Shown: positions 52,680 through 61,716 of the stretch, one piece after another
Numbering within the stretch: the stretch's first letter is position 1
Layout: each line of letters begins with the position of its first letter
DNA from: Prevotella merdae
Lineage (GTDB): Bacteria; Bacteroidota; Bacteroidia; Bacteroidales; Bacteroidaceae
Length of the DNA stretch: 64,000 nucleotides
Direction of reading: 5' to 3'
Assembly (NCBI RefSeq): GCF_900290275.1
Contig: NZ_LT985324.1
Location: forward strand, 124,733 to 188,732
Notes under the pieces: model-generated
What the model was told of the DNA's origin: nothing
The model's database searches: none
Seen by the model: only the letters and a program-made list of their open reading frames with translations
Translations under genes and position numbers: made by a program

Positions 52680-54935
52680 ATGAAGAAATTATTATTTTTG
52701 ATATTACTTGTATTGTCAACAGGACGTGTGTATGCAGCCCTCATCGACTCGTTGCACGTTACACCCTCTATTGACGAGCAAACTTTTAAAAACGGAAAGT
52801 TAGATATTACGTTTTGGAACCAGGGCAATAGTATGGTGACATACTGCCTGATGGATGCCGATGGAGAAGTGGTGGCCGAAGGCAAGCTTGTAAAGCAAGT
52901 AAAACCAGCGCGCCAGCAGTTTGCTATTGACGTACAAAAGGTAAAACGCTGGACGGCCGAAACGCCATACCAATATACGTTATATCTCAACGCCACACCC
53001 ATAAAAGGTAGGGGGCTGGCAGAACAGGTGAAGCAAAAGGTAGGTTTCCGCTTGGTAGCTATACGCTATGCAAAACTCTTTCTGAATGGTTGCCCCTTGT
53101 TTTTGAAAGGCATCAACTTGCACAATCTGCAGCCAAACATGAGTCGTGCCGACATGATAGACATTCTTCGCCTACTGAAAGCGCATAATATCAATGCCGT
53201 GTGCACTGATCGGGTTGACCCATTATGGTATGATCTCTGCGACGAATATGGCTTTTACGCCTGTGTTGAATTAGGAAGAAGTCAACACATAGCTGCTTTC
53301 AAGCAGTTATATAATCACCCCAGTATTATAATGTGGAGCGTAGGAAAAGCCGAGACCGACAATGTTGTGATAAGCAGACTGTTTGAAACGTTGAAGCAGG
53401 AAGACACAAAGCGCCCCGTGATATGGGTCGATATGCCTTTCACTGATAAACGCTGTGAACTGTATGCGCCTTTTGCTCCCACTGCCAAGGTGGCCGACGA
53501 TTTCTGCAATATGGGCAATCCTGTTGCTGAAAAGCCTCAACTTTTGGCCAGCTATGCCCAGCCTAACGGCAATAGTTATGGTGCTATTGATGAGTATATG
53601 TCGTTACGATACCGACAGCCTAAATATGCTGGGGGCTTTCTGTGCGAGGGCACATTAGCCAATATGCAGGCCGCTACCCCTGCCATGCAAGAGATACGCT
53701 ACCAGATGCAGAGCATCAGCACGCTGTCACATGCCCCACGCATAGGGCGTCTTGAAGTTTTCAACGATAGTTTTTACGATACGCTGAGCAATGTATATAT
53801 AAGGTGGGTGGTGCGCCACAATGGTGTGCCCATAAAAAATGGTGTATATACAAAGCCCTTTAGTGTGGCACCTCGTAAAACAACAAACATCAACTTGGGC
53901 TTTACCGATTTGTTTAAAACTTATCCGAAGGGCGAATTAACCCTTGATGTTTCCTATCATCAGGCAATTGCTACAGAACTGATTGCCAAAGATCAAGAAC
54001 AGGCAAAGGCGCAAATAACGGTGCGCCCCTTTAAACCGAGCGTTGAGCCCCTGCAAGCATCAATGGTTGACAAGCGCCCACTAAAGCTGAAACGCGGGCA
54101 AAGCATAGTTATCTCAAACACTTGCTGCACAGTAGCGTTTGACAAGACTACAGGATGGCTCACACGTTACGATGTAAATGGACAAAAACTGCTGGCCGAA
54201 GGTGGCACATTAAAGCCTACGTTTTGGCGAGCGCTGACCAACAACGACCGTGCTGCAAATGGCGAAAAACAGTTTGCCCAATGGGAAAAACCTACCTATA
54301 CGCTTGTTGCGCTGAAAACCGAAAAGGTGAAGAGTAACAGCACCCAACGTACCGATATTTGTGTAACAGCGCAATACGAGTTGAAGGAACAGAATGTAGC
54401 CCTATCTATTTGTTATACTATTAATGAGGGAGGCGTAATGAAGGTTGAGCAAACGGTAACGCCCAACGATGAAACGGCTGTGCCCCTTGCTTTACGCTAT
54501 GGTATGACGCTTCAAATGCCAGTGGATATGTGCCAGAGCGAATATTTCGGACGTGGCCCATTGGAAAACTATGCCGACCGTAAGGCATCGCAATTTGTGG
54601 GGCAATATAAATATAATGTTACTCACGCACAGTGTCCTTATATACCCTATCAAGCGTGGGGTAACCACTGTGACGTGCGTTATTGGCGTCAAACTAATGC
54701 GCTGGGCCTTGGCTTGGAGGTGTCGTCGGCAATAACGTTCGGTGCCAGCGCATACCTTGCAAAAACATTGCCCTCGGCTATCGATTTGCACATCGACCTT
54801 AAGCAGTCGGGTGTGAACGAGATGGTGAACGTAGGCCAGTATCCAGAGATGATAACCGACACTCGCGTGTTGTTGCACAAACAAACGTTTACGTTTTGGC
54901 TTAACCCCATAATGGACAACGTTGAAAAGTATTAA
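52680..54935 (+). CDS. GH2/LacZ-like protein lacking the catalytic motifs
   Basis: The 751-residue protein has a Sec signal (about 1-19), an Ig-like domain (about 25-125), a TIM-barrel-like middle (about 130-360) and a C-terminal beta-galactosidase small chain (about 480-745; WGNHCDVRYWRQ, YFGRGPLENYADRK). The family's N-terminal sugar-binding domain is missing. The catalytic regions are altered: around 186-200 DEYGFYACVELGRSQHIAA replaces DEANIETHG, around 212-226 HPSIIMWSVGKAETDN replaces HPS-WSLGNESG, and near 285-297 LLASYAQPNGNS replaces CEYAHAMGNS. The nucleophile Glu is therefore Ser. It is probably a binding or structural pseudoenzyme. Confidence 0.8.
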   Translation: MKKLLFLILLVLSTGRVYAALIDSLHVTPSIDEQTFKNGKLDITFWNQGNSMVTYCLMDADGEVVAEGKLVKQVKPARQQFAIDVQKVKRWTAETPYQYTLYLNATPIKGRGLAEQVKQKVGFRLVAIRYAKLFLNGCPLFLKGINLHNLQPNMSRADMIDILRLLKAHNINAVCTDRVDPLWYDLCDEYGFYACVELGRSQHIAAFKQLYNHPSIIMWSVGKAETDNVVISRLFETLKQEDTKRPVIWVDMPFTDKRCELYAPFAPTAKVADDFCNMGNPVAEKPQLLASYAQPNGNSYGAIDEYMSLRYRQPKYAGGFLCEGTLANMQAATPAMQEIRYQMQSISTLSHAPRIGRLEVFNDSFYDTLSNVYIRWVVRHNGVPIKNGVYTKPFSVAPRKTTNINLGFTDLFKTYPKGELTLDVSYHQAIATELIAKDQEQAKAQITVRPFKPSVEPLQASMVDKRPLKLKRGQSIVISNTCCTVAFDKTTGWLTRYDVNGQKLLAEGGTLKPTFWRALTNNDRAANGEKQFAQWEKPTYTLVALKTEKVKSNSTQRTDICVTAQYELKEQNVALSICYTINEGGVMKVEQTVTPNDETAVPLALRYGMTLQMPVDMCQSEYFGRGPLENYADRKASQFVGQYKYNVTHAQCPYIPYQAWGNHCDVRYWRQTNALGLGLEVSSAITFGASAYLAKTLPSAIDLHIDLKQSGVNEMVNVGQYPEMITDTRVLLHKQTFTFWLNPIMDNVEKY

Positions 54936-55008
54936 TAGCTTTTTAAGAAAAAGGTACGGTTTAAATAAAATGTTCGAAATTGTTGAATACTTATATAAAT
55001 AGTAAAAA

Positions 55009-57609
55009 ATGAATGTATTTAAATATTTTGTCTCCAGCCTTTTAATGCTTATACCCACGGTAAACACTAAAGCCCAAGGTTGGAAAAATCCTGTGGTGAT
55101 GTCGGGGCAGCAGAGTTATGATGTGGGCGACCCACAAGTGATAAAATATCGTGGCGTGTATTATCTGTATTGCAGTTCGGCCACAAAAAGCTTGCTGTGC
55201 TGGACATCGCGCGACCTCATTAATTGGTCTGATGCCATTGTGGTGAGCAACGACCCCATTGCCGTTGATGGCTATGCACCCGAGGTGAAATACTGGAATG
55301 GTACTTTCTATATGGTGACCTCGCCCAACGGCCTGGGCCACTATGTGTTGACCAGTGATAGTCCCACGGGCCCTTTCAAGGTGGTGACCGATAACCTGAA
55401 GCAGGAGATTGATGGTAGCATCTTTATTGACGACGATGGCCAGTGGTATTTTTATCATGCCGACCATACGGGCATTAAAGGCAACAAGATGCCTACACAC
55501 ACCTCGTTTGGGACCGATGTCGACCTTAACGCCTGTATGAACGGCCAGTGGACTGAGGGCCCCGGCGTGTTTAAACGCAATGGCAAATATTATCTTATCT
55601 ATACGGGCAACCATGTGCTCACAAATGGTTATCGTATCGACTATGCCGTAAACACCCAAGGGCCGATAGCCCGCTATACGCCTCAGGCCGAACAAAACCC
55701 CATCCTGATAAGTGCCGATGGTGTTGACAGCCATTATGGTTTAGGTCACGGCTCGGCCTTCGTGGGCCCCGACCTCGACTCGTATTATTTCTGCTATCAC
55801 AACATGACGCGTACCAGCGGACGCACGCAGCGCCAACTCGACCTCGACCGCATAGCATGGAATGGCGATAAGATGATGATGCTGGGCAACACCACCTGGA
55901 TGCAAGATGCCCCCATCATAGCGCCGTGCGACTATTTTGATCGTGCCGAGATAGGCCCCGACTGGAGCACAAACGGTGGCACATGGAGCATTGTGAACAG
56001 CGACTATCTGGCTCAAACATCGTCGGCCGAAAACGCTATGGCGGTGTTTACGCCTTATGCCGAAGATACCTTCACGGCCGAATTTACGATGAGGCTTGCC
56101 CAAGGCGAGACCAGCGGATGCTTTGGCGCCCTATACGCCTATGCCGATGCTAACAATTATCAAGAGGCGCTGCTGAACGCTGCCGAGGCCAAACTGGAGC
56201 TATACAGCTGTAGCCAAGGTGTAAGAACACTGAAGGCAACGTATAACCTGGTGGGCGACTTTACCCCACAGGCATGGCACAGCATACGCCTTGAAAAGAA
56301 GGGTACACGCCTGAAAGTGTTTGTCGATGGACTGCTGCGCACTACTACTACTACGGGCGAGAAAGGTGGCTCGGTGGGTTACGTGTCGCATGGCTGTAAG
56401 GCCGACTTCTCATACATTGCCCTCAGCCCCTATGTTGATGGTTCGGGCATCTTAGATGTAAACCTTCCTGTGCCAGGCATCATACCCGCTACCCTGTGTA
56501 AGGAGCAGAGCATTGGCGCCGAGCGCGAAAACTTTGCCCTGAGTTATGGCATGTGCGAGGTGATGCACCTGAAGCAAAGCCACTGGCTGCAATATAATAT
56601 TAATGTGCGCATGAAGCTACTGTATAACATGGGCTTGCGCTATAAGTCGAGCGCACCAGCACATGTGCGCTTGCTGGCAGGCGATGAGGTGGTGAAAGAC
56701 AATGTGCTGCTGCCCGCAACAGGTGGTGCATGGGCCGTGGCACCTATCAACGACATACAGTTGCCCAACGGCCGCACCACCTTGCGCATAGAGGTGATAG
56801 ATGGCGACGTTACACTGTATGAAATGCTGATAAAGCGCGGCACGGCCACGCCTAAGACCTATGAAGACACCTTCGACACCAGCATCTCAAAAATATGGAA
56901 GCACACCGAAGGTGTATGGAAGGTTGTTGATGGACAGATGTGCAGTCCGTTATTCGGTAAAAATGTTGCAGGTGCACTCACCGACATTGGCATGACCGAT
57001 TATAGCGTAGAGTGCGACGTCACTTGTACAAATGGCATCAACGCGGGCCTTATCTTCCGCACCAACAACCCATCAATAGGCGGTGCCAACGACAATACTA
57101 CGCTGGGCACCGACTTCCAGCAAGGTTACTTCTTTGGCATCAGCAATAACGCGGTGGTGCTGGGCAAGCAGAATTATGGTTGGACCACGCTGGCCTCGAA
57201 AAACCGCGCCTTCTACGTAAACCAATCTTACCACTTGAAGGCGGTGGTTGAGGGCGCCACCATAAAATGTTATCTAAACGATGAGGCCACGCCCGTCATT
57301 ACTTATACTGACCCGCTGCCCTTCATCTCAGGACGCACGGGCGTGCGCTCGCACAACTGCATTGCGCTATTTGACAACTTTAAGTGGGCTCCCATCACAA
57401 CAATATCGGGTATAGATAGCGTCTTTGGCGATATTTCGTCTACACTCGATGATGAATTTAACAGTCAGTTACCCATAACAGCTTATACCTTGATGGGCCA
57501 AAAGGTGGGTGCTGACAGCGACGCTTACAAACTGTACGATAAACTGCATAAGGGTATCTACATATTGAAAGATAGCAAAGGAAAAACTAAGAAGGTGATA
57601 AAAAAATAA
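55009..57609 (+). CDS. Secreted GH43 enzyme with multiple beta-sandwich modules and T9SS tail
   Basis: The 866-residue protein has a Sec signal (about 1-23). The GH43 propeller spans about 24-305, with YDVGDPQVIKYRGVYYLY (base Asp), QEIDGSIFIDDDGQWYFY (middle Asp) and QWTEGPGVFKRNGKYYLIY (acid Glu). It is followed by a laminin-G/concanavalin-like domain (about 310-480), a CBM-like sandwich (about 500-620), a second concanavalin-like domain (about 625-800) and a T9SS type A tail (ITAYTLMGQKVGADS then KLHKGIYILKDS). Expected activity is arabinofuranosidase, arabinanase or xylosidase on the locus' glycan. Confidence 0.86.
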   Translation: MNVFKYFVSSLLMLIPTVNTKAQGWKNPVVMSGQQSYDVGDPQVIKYRGVYYLYCSSATKSLLCWTSRDLINWSDAIVVSNDPIAVDGYAPEVKYWNGTFYMVTSPNGLGHYVLTSDSPTGPFKVVTDNLKQEIDGSIFIDDDGQWYFYHADHTGIKGNKMPTHTSFGTDVDLNACMNGQWTEGPGVFKRNGKYYLIYTGNHVLTNGYRIDYAVNTQGPIARYTPQAEQNPILISADGVDSHYGLGHGSAFVGPDLDSYYFCYHNMTRTSGRTQRQLDLDRIAWNGDKMMMLGNTTWMQDAPIIAPCDYFDRAEIGPDWSTNGGTWSIVNSDYLAQTSSAENAMAVFTPYAEDTFTAEFTMRLAQGETSGCFGALYAYADANNYQEALLNAAEAKLELYSCSQGVRTLKATYNLVGDFTPQAWHSIRLEKKGTRLKVFVDGLLRTTTTTGEKGGSVGYVSHGCKADFSYIALSPYVDGSGILDVNLPVPGIIPATLCKEQSIGAERENFALSYGMCEVMHLKQSHWLQYNINVRMKLLYNMGLRYKSSAPAHVRLLAGDEVVKDNVLLPATGGAWAVAPINDIQLPNGRTTLRIEVIDGDVTLYEMLIKRGTATPKTYEDTFDTSISKIWKHTEGVWKVVDGQMCSPLFGKNVAGALTDIGMTDYSVECDVTCTNGINAGLIFRTNNPSIGGANDNTTLGTDFQQGYFFGISNNAVVLGKQNYGWTTLASKNRAFYVNQSYHLKAVVEGATIKCYLNDEATPVITYTDPLPFISGRTGVRSHNCIALFDNFKWAPITTISGIDSVFGDISSTLDDEFNSQLPITAYTLMGQKVGADSDAYKLYDKLHKGIYILKDSKGKTKKVIKK

Positions 57610-57627
57610 TAAATAATAAATAACGAT

Positions 57628-59709
57628 ATGAAACAACTACATTCTTCATGTGCTTCGTTGCTGGTAATACTGGCAACGTTGACTTCCACGGCGGTACGGG
57701 CTAATGTTATGGGTAGCCAGCTGACTAATAATTCGAATAACCTGACCCTTTCAGGTCTTGACCCCGCACACTTTGAAAGCAATATCGAGGGGCGTGCCAC
57801 ACACCTTTACACCATGCGCAACAGTAAGGGCATGGAGGTGTGCATCACCAACTTTGGCGCGCGCATCGTATCAATCATGGTGCCCGACCGCAAGGGCGTG
57901 ATGCACGACGTGGTGCTGGGCTACGACAATATTGCTCAGTATGCTGACCGCGTAAACTTTAGTAGCGACTTTGGTGCCGCCATCGGACGCTATGCCAACC
58001 GCATCAACAAAGGACAAATAACGGTGGATGGCAAAACCATACAGCTGCCACAAAACAACTACGGACACTGTCTGCATGGTGGCCCCACAGGTTGGCAATA
58101 TCAGGTGTATGACGGACGTCAGCTGAACGACTCTACCTTGCAGCTGACGCTCCTCTCGCCCGATGGCGATAACAACTTCCCTGGAGCGGTAACGGCTATC
58201 GTTACCTATACGCTGACACACGACAACGCTATCGACATTCGTTACGAGGCTACCACTACGAAGAAGACGGTGATTAACATGACTAACCACTCTTACTTCA
58301 ACCTCAATGGCGACCCCTCGCACGATGGCGAAAACCAAATGCTGTATATCAATGCCGACCGCTATACACCTGCCGACACTACCTATATGACGACGGGCGA
58401 AGAACTGAGCGTGGCTGGCACTCCGATGGACTTCAGACGCTTCACTGCACTCAGCAAAGATATTAACAACCAGCAGTTTGATATGACACGCAATGCGCAC
58501 GGCTTCGACCACAACTGGTGCTTGAACACATGGCACAAAGGAAAGGGTAACGATAAGGTGGTGGCAGCAGCTCTGTATAGTCCCACCACGGGCATACGTC
58601 TCGATGTTTATACCGATGAGCCAGGCATACAAATATATACGGGCAACTTCCTCAAAGCGTCGTTCGCCGCTAAGCATGGCCTCCGTTATCCGCGTCATGC
58701 CTCGGTATGCCTCGAAACTCAACACTTCCCCGACTCGCCTAACAAACCGCAGTGGGCAAGTCCGTGGCTCGAGCCTGGACAGAAATATACCAGCCACTGC
58801 CGCTACCAGTTCTCGGTGTCGAAAGAGGAACAGATAGCCTTTGCTGATCCCACTATTGTACGACAGGGTGCGAACTATTATCTTACGGGTACTACCAACA
58901 CTATACCGCAAGGGTTTTCAATGCTGGTGTCGAAAGATTTAAAAAACTGGACATCGACAGGCCCTCTGCTTACTGAAGGCCCCCAGGTGTATGGCGACAA
59001 GGGATTTTGGGCGCCGCAACTATATCTTAACGGCAAGACTTGGCAACTGGCTTATACGGCTAATGAGCAGGTGGCTGTAGCAGAGTCGTCATCGCTCACT
59101 GGCCCTTTCACGCAAAAGCAAGTGAAGCCCGTTGATGCATCAGAAAAAAATATCGACCCATTCATCTTCACCGATGATGATGGCAAGACGTATCTCTATC
59201 ACGTGCGCTTCAATAATGGAAATTATTTATGGGTGGCAGCCTATGATAAGAACACTATGAGCATCGATCCCAGCACGCTGAAACAATGTCTCGGCAACAC
59301 TGAGGCGTGGGAGAATACCCCCGACTATCCCGCAGCGCCTATCATGGAGGGCCCTACGGTCATTAAACATAAAGGTAAATATTATTTATTTTACTCGGCC
59401 AACCATTTTATGAGTCGCGATTATGCTGTAGGATATGCTGTGGCCGACTCGCCAATGGGGCCTTGGCATAAGCCTGCTAACAACCGTATCATTCACCGCT
59501 CTATAGTGGGCGAGAATGGATCAGGACATGGCGACGTGTTTGCCGACAAGAAGGGCAACCTCTTCTATGTGTATCATGTACATAATTCAAACCATGCTGT
59601 ATCGCCTCGCCTTACACGTATTGTACCGTTACATTTTATACCCTCTAATGATGGCTTTGATCATGTAATCGTAAAAAAAGAAGAGGTGATTGTACCGATG
59701 AAGAAATAA
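57628..59709 (+). CDS. Aldose 1-epimerase (GalM) fused to a GH43 glycosidase
   Basis: The 693-residue protein has a Sec signal (about 1-26) and then a full GalM domain (about 50-395; ITNFGARIVSIMVPDRKG, AAIGRYANRI, MTNHSYFNL with the catalytic His near 219, and CLETQHFPDSPN with the catalytic Glu near 361). It runs without a gap into a GH43 propeller (about 400-693; IAFADPTIVRQGANYYL, KNIDPFIFTDDDGKTYL and PIMEGPTVIKHKGKYYLFY). Both active sites look intact. One chain could therefore release a sugar and convert its anomer. Last gene of the locus; 18 bases after the previous gene. Confidence 0.88.
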   Translation: MKQLHSSCASLLVILATLTSTAVRANVMGSQLTNNSNNLTLSGLDPAHFESNIEGRATHLYTMRNSKGMEVCITNFGARIVSIMVPDRKGVMHDVVLGYDNIAQYADRVNFSSDFGAAIGRYANRINKGQITVDGKTIQLPQNNYGHCLHGGPTGWQYQVYDGRQLNDSTLQLTLLSPDGDNNFPGAVTAIVTYTLTHDNAIDIRYEATTTKKTVINMTNHSYFNLNGDPSHDGENQMLYINADRYTPADTTYMTTGEELSVAGTPMDFRRFTALSKDINNQQFDMTRNAHGFDHNWCLNTWHKGKGNDKVVAAALYSPTTGIRLDVYTDEPGIQIYTGNFLKASFAAKHGLRYPRHASVCLETQHFPDSPNKPQWASPWLEPGQKYTSHCRYQFSVSKEEQIAFADPTIVRQGANYYLTGTTNTIPQGFSMLVSKDLKNWTSTGPLLTEGPQVYGDKGFWAPQLYLNGKTWQLAYTANEQVAVAESSSLTGPFTQKQVKPVDASEKNIDPFIFTDDDGKTYLYHVRFNNGNYLWVAAYDKNTMSIDPSTLKQCLGNTEAWENTPDYPAAPIMEGPTVIKHKGKYYLFYSANHFMSRDYAVGYAVADSPMGPWHKPANNRIIHRSIVGENGSGHGDVFADKKGNLFYVYHVHNSNHAVSPRLTRIVPLHFIPSNDGFDHVIVKKEEVIVPMKK

Positions 59710-59865
59710 TAATCGAATGTGATGTAAATTCCATTTCCCGCGTGGTTTCCCCCTCCTCGTGTGAGAGGGTGTGTATAGTCTTGCAAACCATAGTAGAACA
59801 GGGTCTATGGAGGGCACTGAAAAAGGTAGCCTTTTAGAAGTAAATTCTACGTTTTAAGACACAAA

Positions 59866-59911
59866 AGCAGATTGCATTAGCCGTTATGTCGGTTTTGCAA
59901 TCTGCTTTTTT
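59866..59911 (+). terminator. Terminator of the polysaccharide utilisation locus
   Basis: AGCAGATTGCA (59866-59876) pairs perfectly with TGCAATCTGCT (59896-59906), followed by six T. Between the last gene and this hairpin (59710-59865) no gene is seen. Confidence 0.85.
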
Positions 59912-59971
59912 ATTTCTTGATATAGTTTTATATAGGGCCTTATATAGGCTATAAAACGGGTCAGTGGAAAT

Positions 59972-60964
59972 TTAGTGGGGATAAGCATAAATCTTTGCAA
60001 GTCGATACAGAAAGAACTTTTCATCAACGATACCCCTTAGTGATGCTCTGAAGGCTTTGATTTTCGCATTAAAGGATTCAGCTGCAGCATTAGATGATCT
60101 ATTTTTATAAAAGTTAAGAATATCATCGTAATGTTCATAGAATGTTGCAGCAATAACATTGAAAGAACGGAAGCCAGCTTCTTCCACTTTGTTGTACCAT
60201 TTAGCCATAGAAAGTCTTGCGGCATCCTTAACAGTATTTTTTGAGAAAATCATTCTCAAAGAATGCGAGAGTCCATAAGCTGTCTTCAAATCTGGATATT
60301 CTCTAAATAGGATCTCTGCTCTCTTGCTTTGTGACAGCGTCCATTTCTCTCCTGATTTGAAAAGAAGATACCTACTCCTTGCTAGCAATTCCTTTCTCGT
60401 ATCTCCGTTCTCATATCGAAAAGGCACGTATTCGCGTCCTTCAAGTTTTGCATTCTCCATGTCGTCATTGGCCTCTTGTATAGCATCCCAACGATGCTTA
60501 ATGCGCATTTCTTGCACAGCATCGCAAGCAAGCTTCTGTATGTGAAATCTATCAATTACTCTCATTGCTTTTGGAAAGCATGTGCGAACAATCTTTCTCA
60601 TGGAGTCTGACAAATCTAATGTAACCTCCTCAACGATATTCAGAAGTGCTTCCGGTATATGCTTCAAGGCATTGATAACGTCCTCTGACTTAACACCCTT
60701 GACAATTGCAACCAGACATTGATCTTTTCCGTGTCTGTCCCTGTTGGTGACGATTGTGCGCAATTCACCGTTAGACATAGAGGTCTCGTCTATTGCCAAA
60801 TTACGACCTACGTTGTCAGGAAAGACAAGCCATTCATCGGCATGTTCTAGTTCTGACCAGGTACGATAGTCACTCAAGACATCCTTGTATTGTTTATCCA
60901 ACGTATTGGAGTTTACATGGTAGTATTGCTCAAGCGTACGGCAGGTCGTCGGGGATATGTCCAT
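59972..60964 (-). CDS. IS transposase, DDE catalytic part
   Basis: The 330-residue protein has the ISL3-type DDE core: NLAIDETSMSNGELRTIVTN (first Asp), VIDRFHIQKLACDAV (second Asp) and NAAAESFNAKIKAFR (Glu). It begins inside the end of the N-terminal ORF (35-base overlap), so it may be made by coupling or a frameshift. Full length for an ISAon1-type transposase. Confidence 0.88.
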   Translation of the reverse strand: MDISPTTCRTLEQYYHVNSNTLDKQYKDVLSDYRTWSELEHADEWLVFPDNVGRNLAIDETSMSNGELRTIVTNRDRHGKDQCLVAIVKGVKSEDVINALKHIPEALLNIVEEVTLDLSDSMRKIVRTCFPKAMRVIDRFHIQKLACDAVQEMRIKHRWDAIQEANDDMENAKLEGREYVPFRYENGDTRKELLARSRYLLFKSGEKWTLSQSKRAEILFREYPDLKTAYGLSHSLRMIFSKNTVKDAARLSMAKWYNKVEEAGFRSFNVIAATFYEHYDDILNFYKNRSSNAAAESFNAKIKAFRASLRGIVDEKFFLYRLAKIYAYPH

Positions 60965-61319
60965 ACGTCTCTTTTAAAAAAGCCGCAAACTCTTTCGAGT
61001 AGCGGGTTCCTGATTCGGTAACACTAATACGGTCGACAAATGTCTCTCCTGTTTCCTTGTTTCTCCATCTACGACGACGAAGTACAAGAATCACTTTATG
61101 GTCACGAATCGGAAAATCAGTTATGCGTACAGCATCCATAAAACCTTTGGATTCGTAGTCCTCAGATTTTTGGAGATAAGCATTCATACGCTCGTCTAGA
61201 TAGATGGTCATACTCATTGAGTCAATATCAGACTCATCTGTTTCTATCTTGACGATATCGAAATTGTCCAGTATTTCTTTGGGAAGAACTATACGGGCTA
61301 ATTGTTCAAGCATGTTCAT
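60930..61319 (-). CDS. IS transposase, N-terminal region protein
   Basis: I place the start at ATG 61319 (MNMLEQLARIVLPKEIL); an upstream start at 61358 would cover the promoter. The 129-residue protein carries a DNA-binding-like N-terminal part and the RRRRWRNKETGETFVDRIS motif of ISAon1 N-terminal proteins. A TATCTTTG box (61324-61331, minus) ends four bases before this ATG. Confidence 0.82.
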   Translation of the reverse strand: MNMLEQLARIVLPKEILDNFDIVKIETDESDIDSMSMTIYLDERMNAYLQKSEDYESKGFMDAVRITDFPIRDHKVILVLRRRRWRNKETGETFVDRISVTESGTRYSKEFAAFLKETYGHIPDDLPYA

Positions 61320-61323
61320 AATG

Positions 61324-61331
61324 CAAAGATA
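61324..61331 (-). promoter_or_regulatory. -7 box of the IS transposase genes
   Basis: Minus strand TATCTTTG, exact TAnnTTTG, four bases before the ATG at 61319. Confidence 0.6.
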
Positions 61332-61428
61332 CAAAATACTATGAAACAAAAAAAACATCCACAGTACTTTTCCACTGAGCCTATAAAACGCCTATATCAC
61401 AGTACTTGGGCTATTCGAATAGAGCTTC

Positions 61429-61572
61429 TTAGCTTAATCGCAATATTCTCTTGATATTTGCTGCAAAAATGACTATTGCACCTTGCATCTGCATACTATC
61501 TATCCCATACGACAATGCTTTATCATAGCCGTATACTTGTTTTAATTCTGAATTTTTTCCTGACTTCGTCAC
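61429..61572 (-). pseudogene. C-terminal remnant of another transposase
   Basis: The minus strand reads KNSELKQVYGYDKALSYGID then MQMQGAIVIFAANIKRILRLS and a stop at 61429-61431. The pattern (Met-Gln-x-Gln-Gly-Ala, then Asn-x-Lys-Arg) is that of the last residues of IS4/IS1182-type transposases. A stop lies directly upstream, so only 47 codons remain. Confidence 0.6.
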
Positions 61573-61716
61573 TCAAAAAATACGTATTTTATAACTGATT
61601 ACCCCAGTTCGGAATATAATAGTGATTAGTTGCATGTGAAGACAGATACGCGAGTTCTCTTCCCATGCCATCAGACATGGGCTGTATATAAAGAATCGAA
61701 ATAGATTATTCTGTCT
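61573..61716. other. Short stretch without recognised features
   Basis: Includes CCCATGCCATCAGACATGGG, a small inverted repeat (about 61663-61682). No gene is supported. Confidence 0.4.

Larger units (their letters stand above)
59958..61381 (-). mobile_element. ISAon1-type (ISL3-like) insertion sequence with 8-bp target duplication
   Basis: The 1424-bp element has terminal inverted repeats GGGTCAGTGGAAA at the left end (59958-59970) and GGCTCAGTGGAAA at the right end (read inward from 61381), 12 of 13 identical. It is flanked by the perfect direct repeat TATAAAAC (59950-59957 and 61382-61389). Two overlapping minus-strand frames encode the transposase parts. Eight-base duplications are typical of the ISL3 family. 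Intact ends and frames suggest a recent insertion. Confidence 0.9.

Noticed and set aside
57871..58911. Long minus-strand open frame (346 codons) opposite the GalM-GH43 gene
   Set aside because: It is antisense to a gene with clear family motifs in both domains, has no recognisable domain and no promoter or ribosome site.
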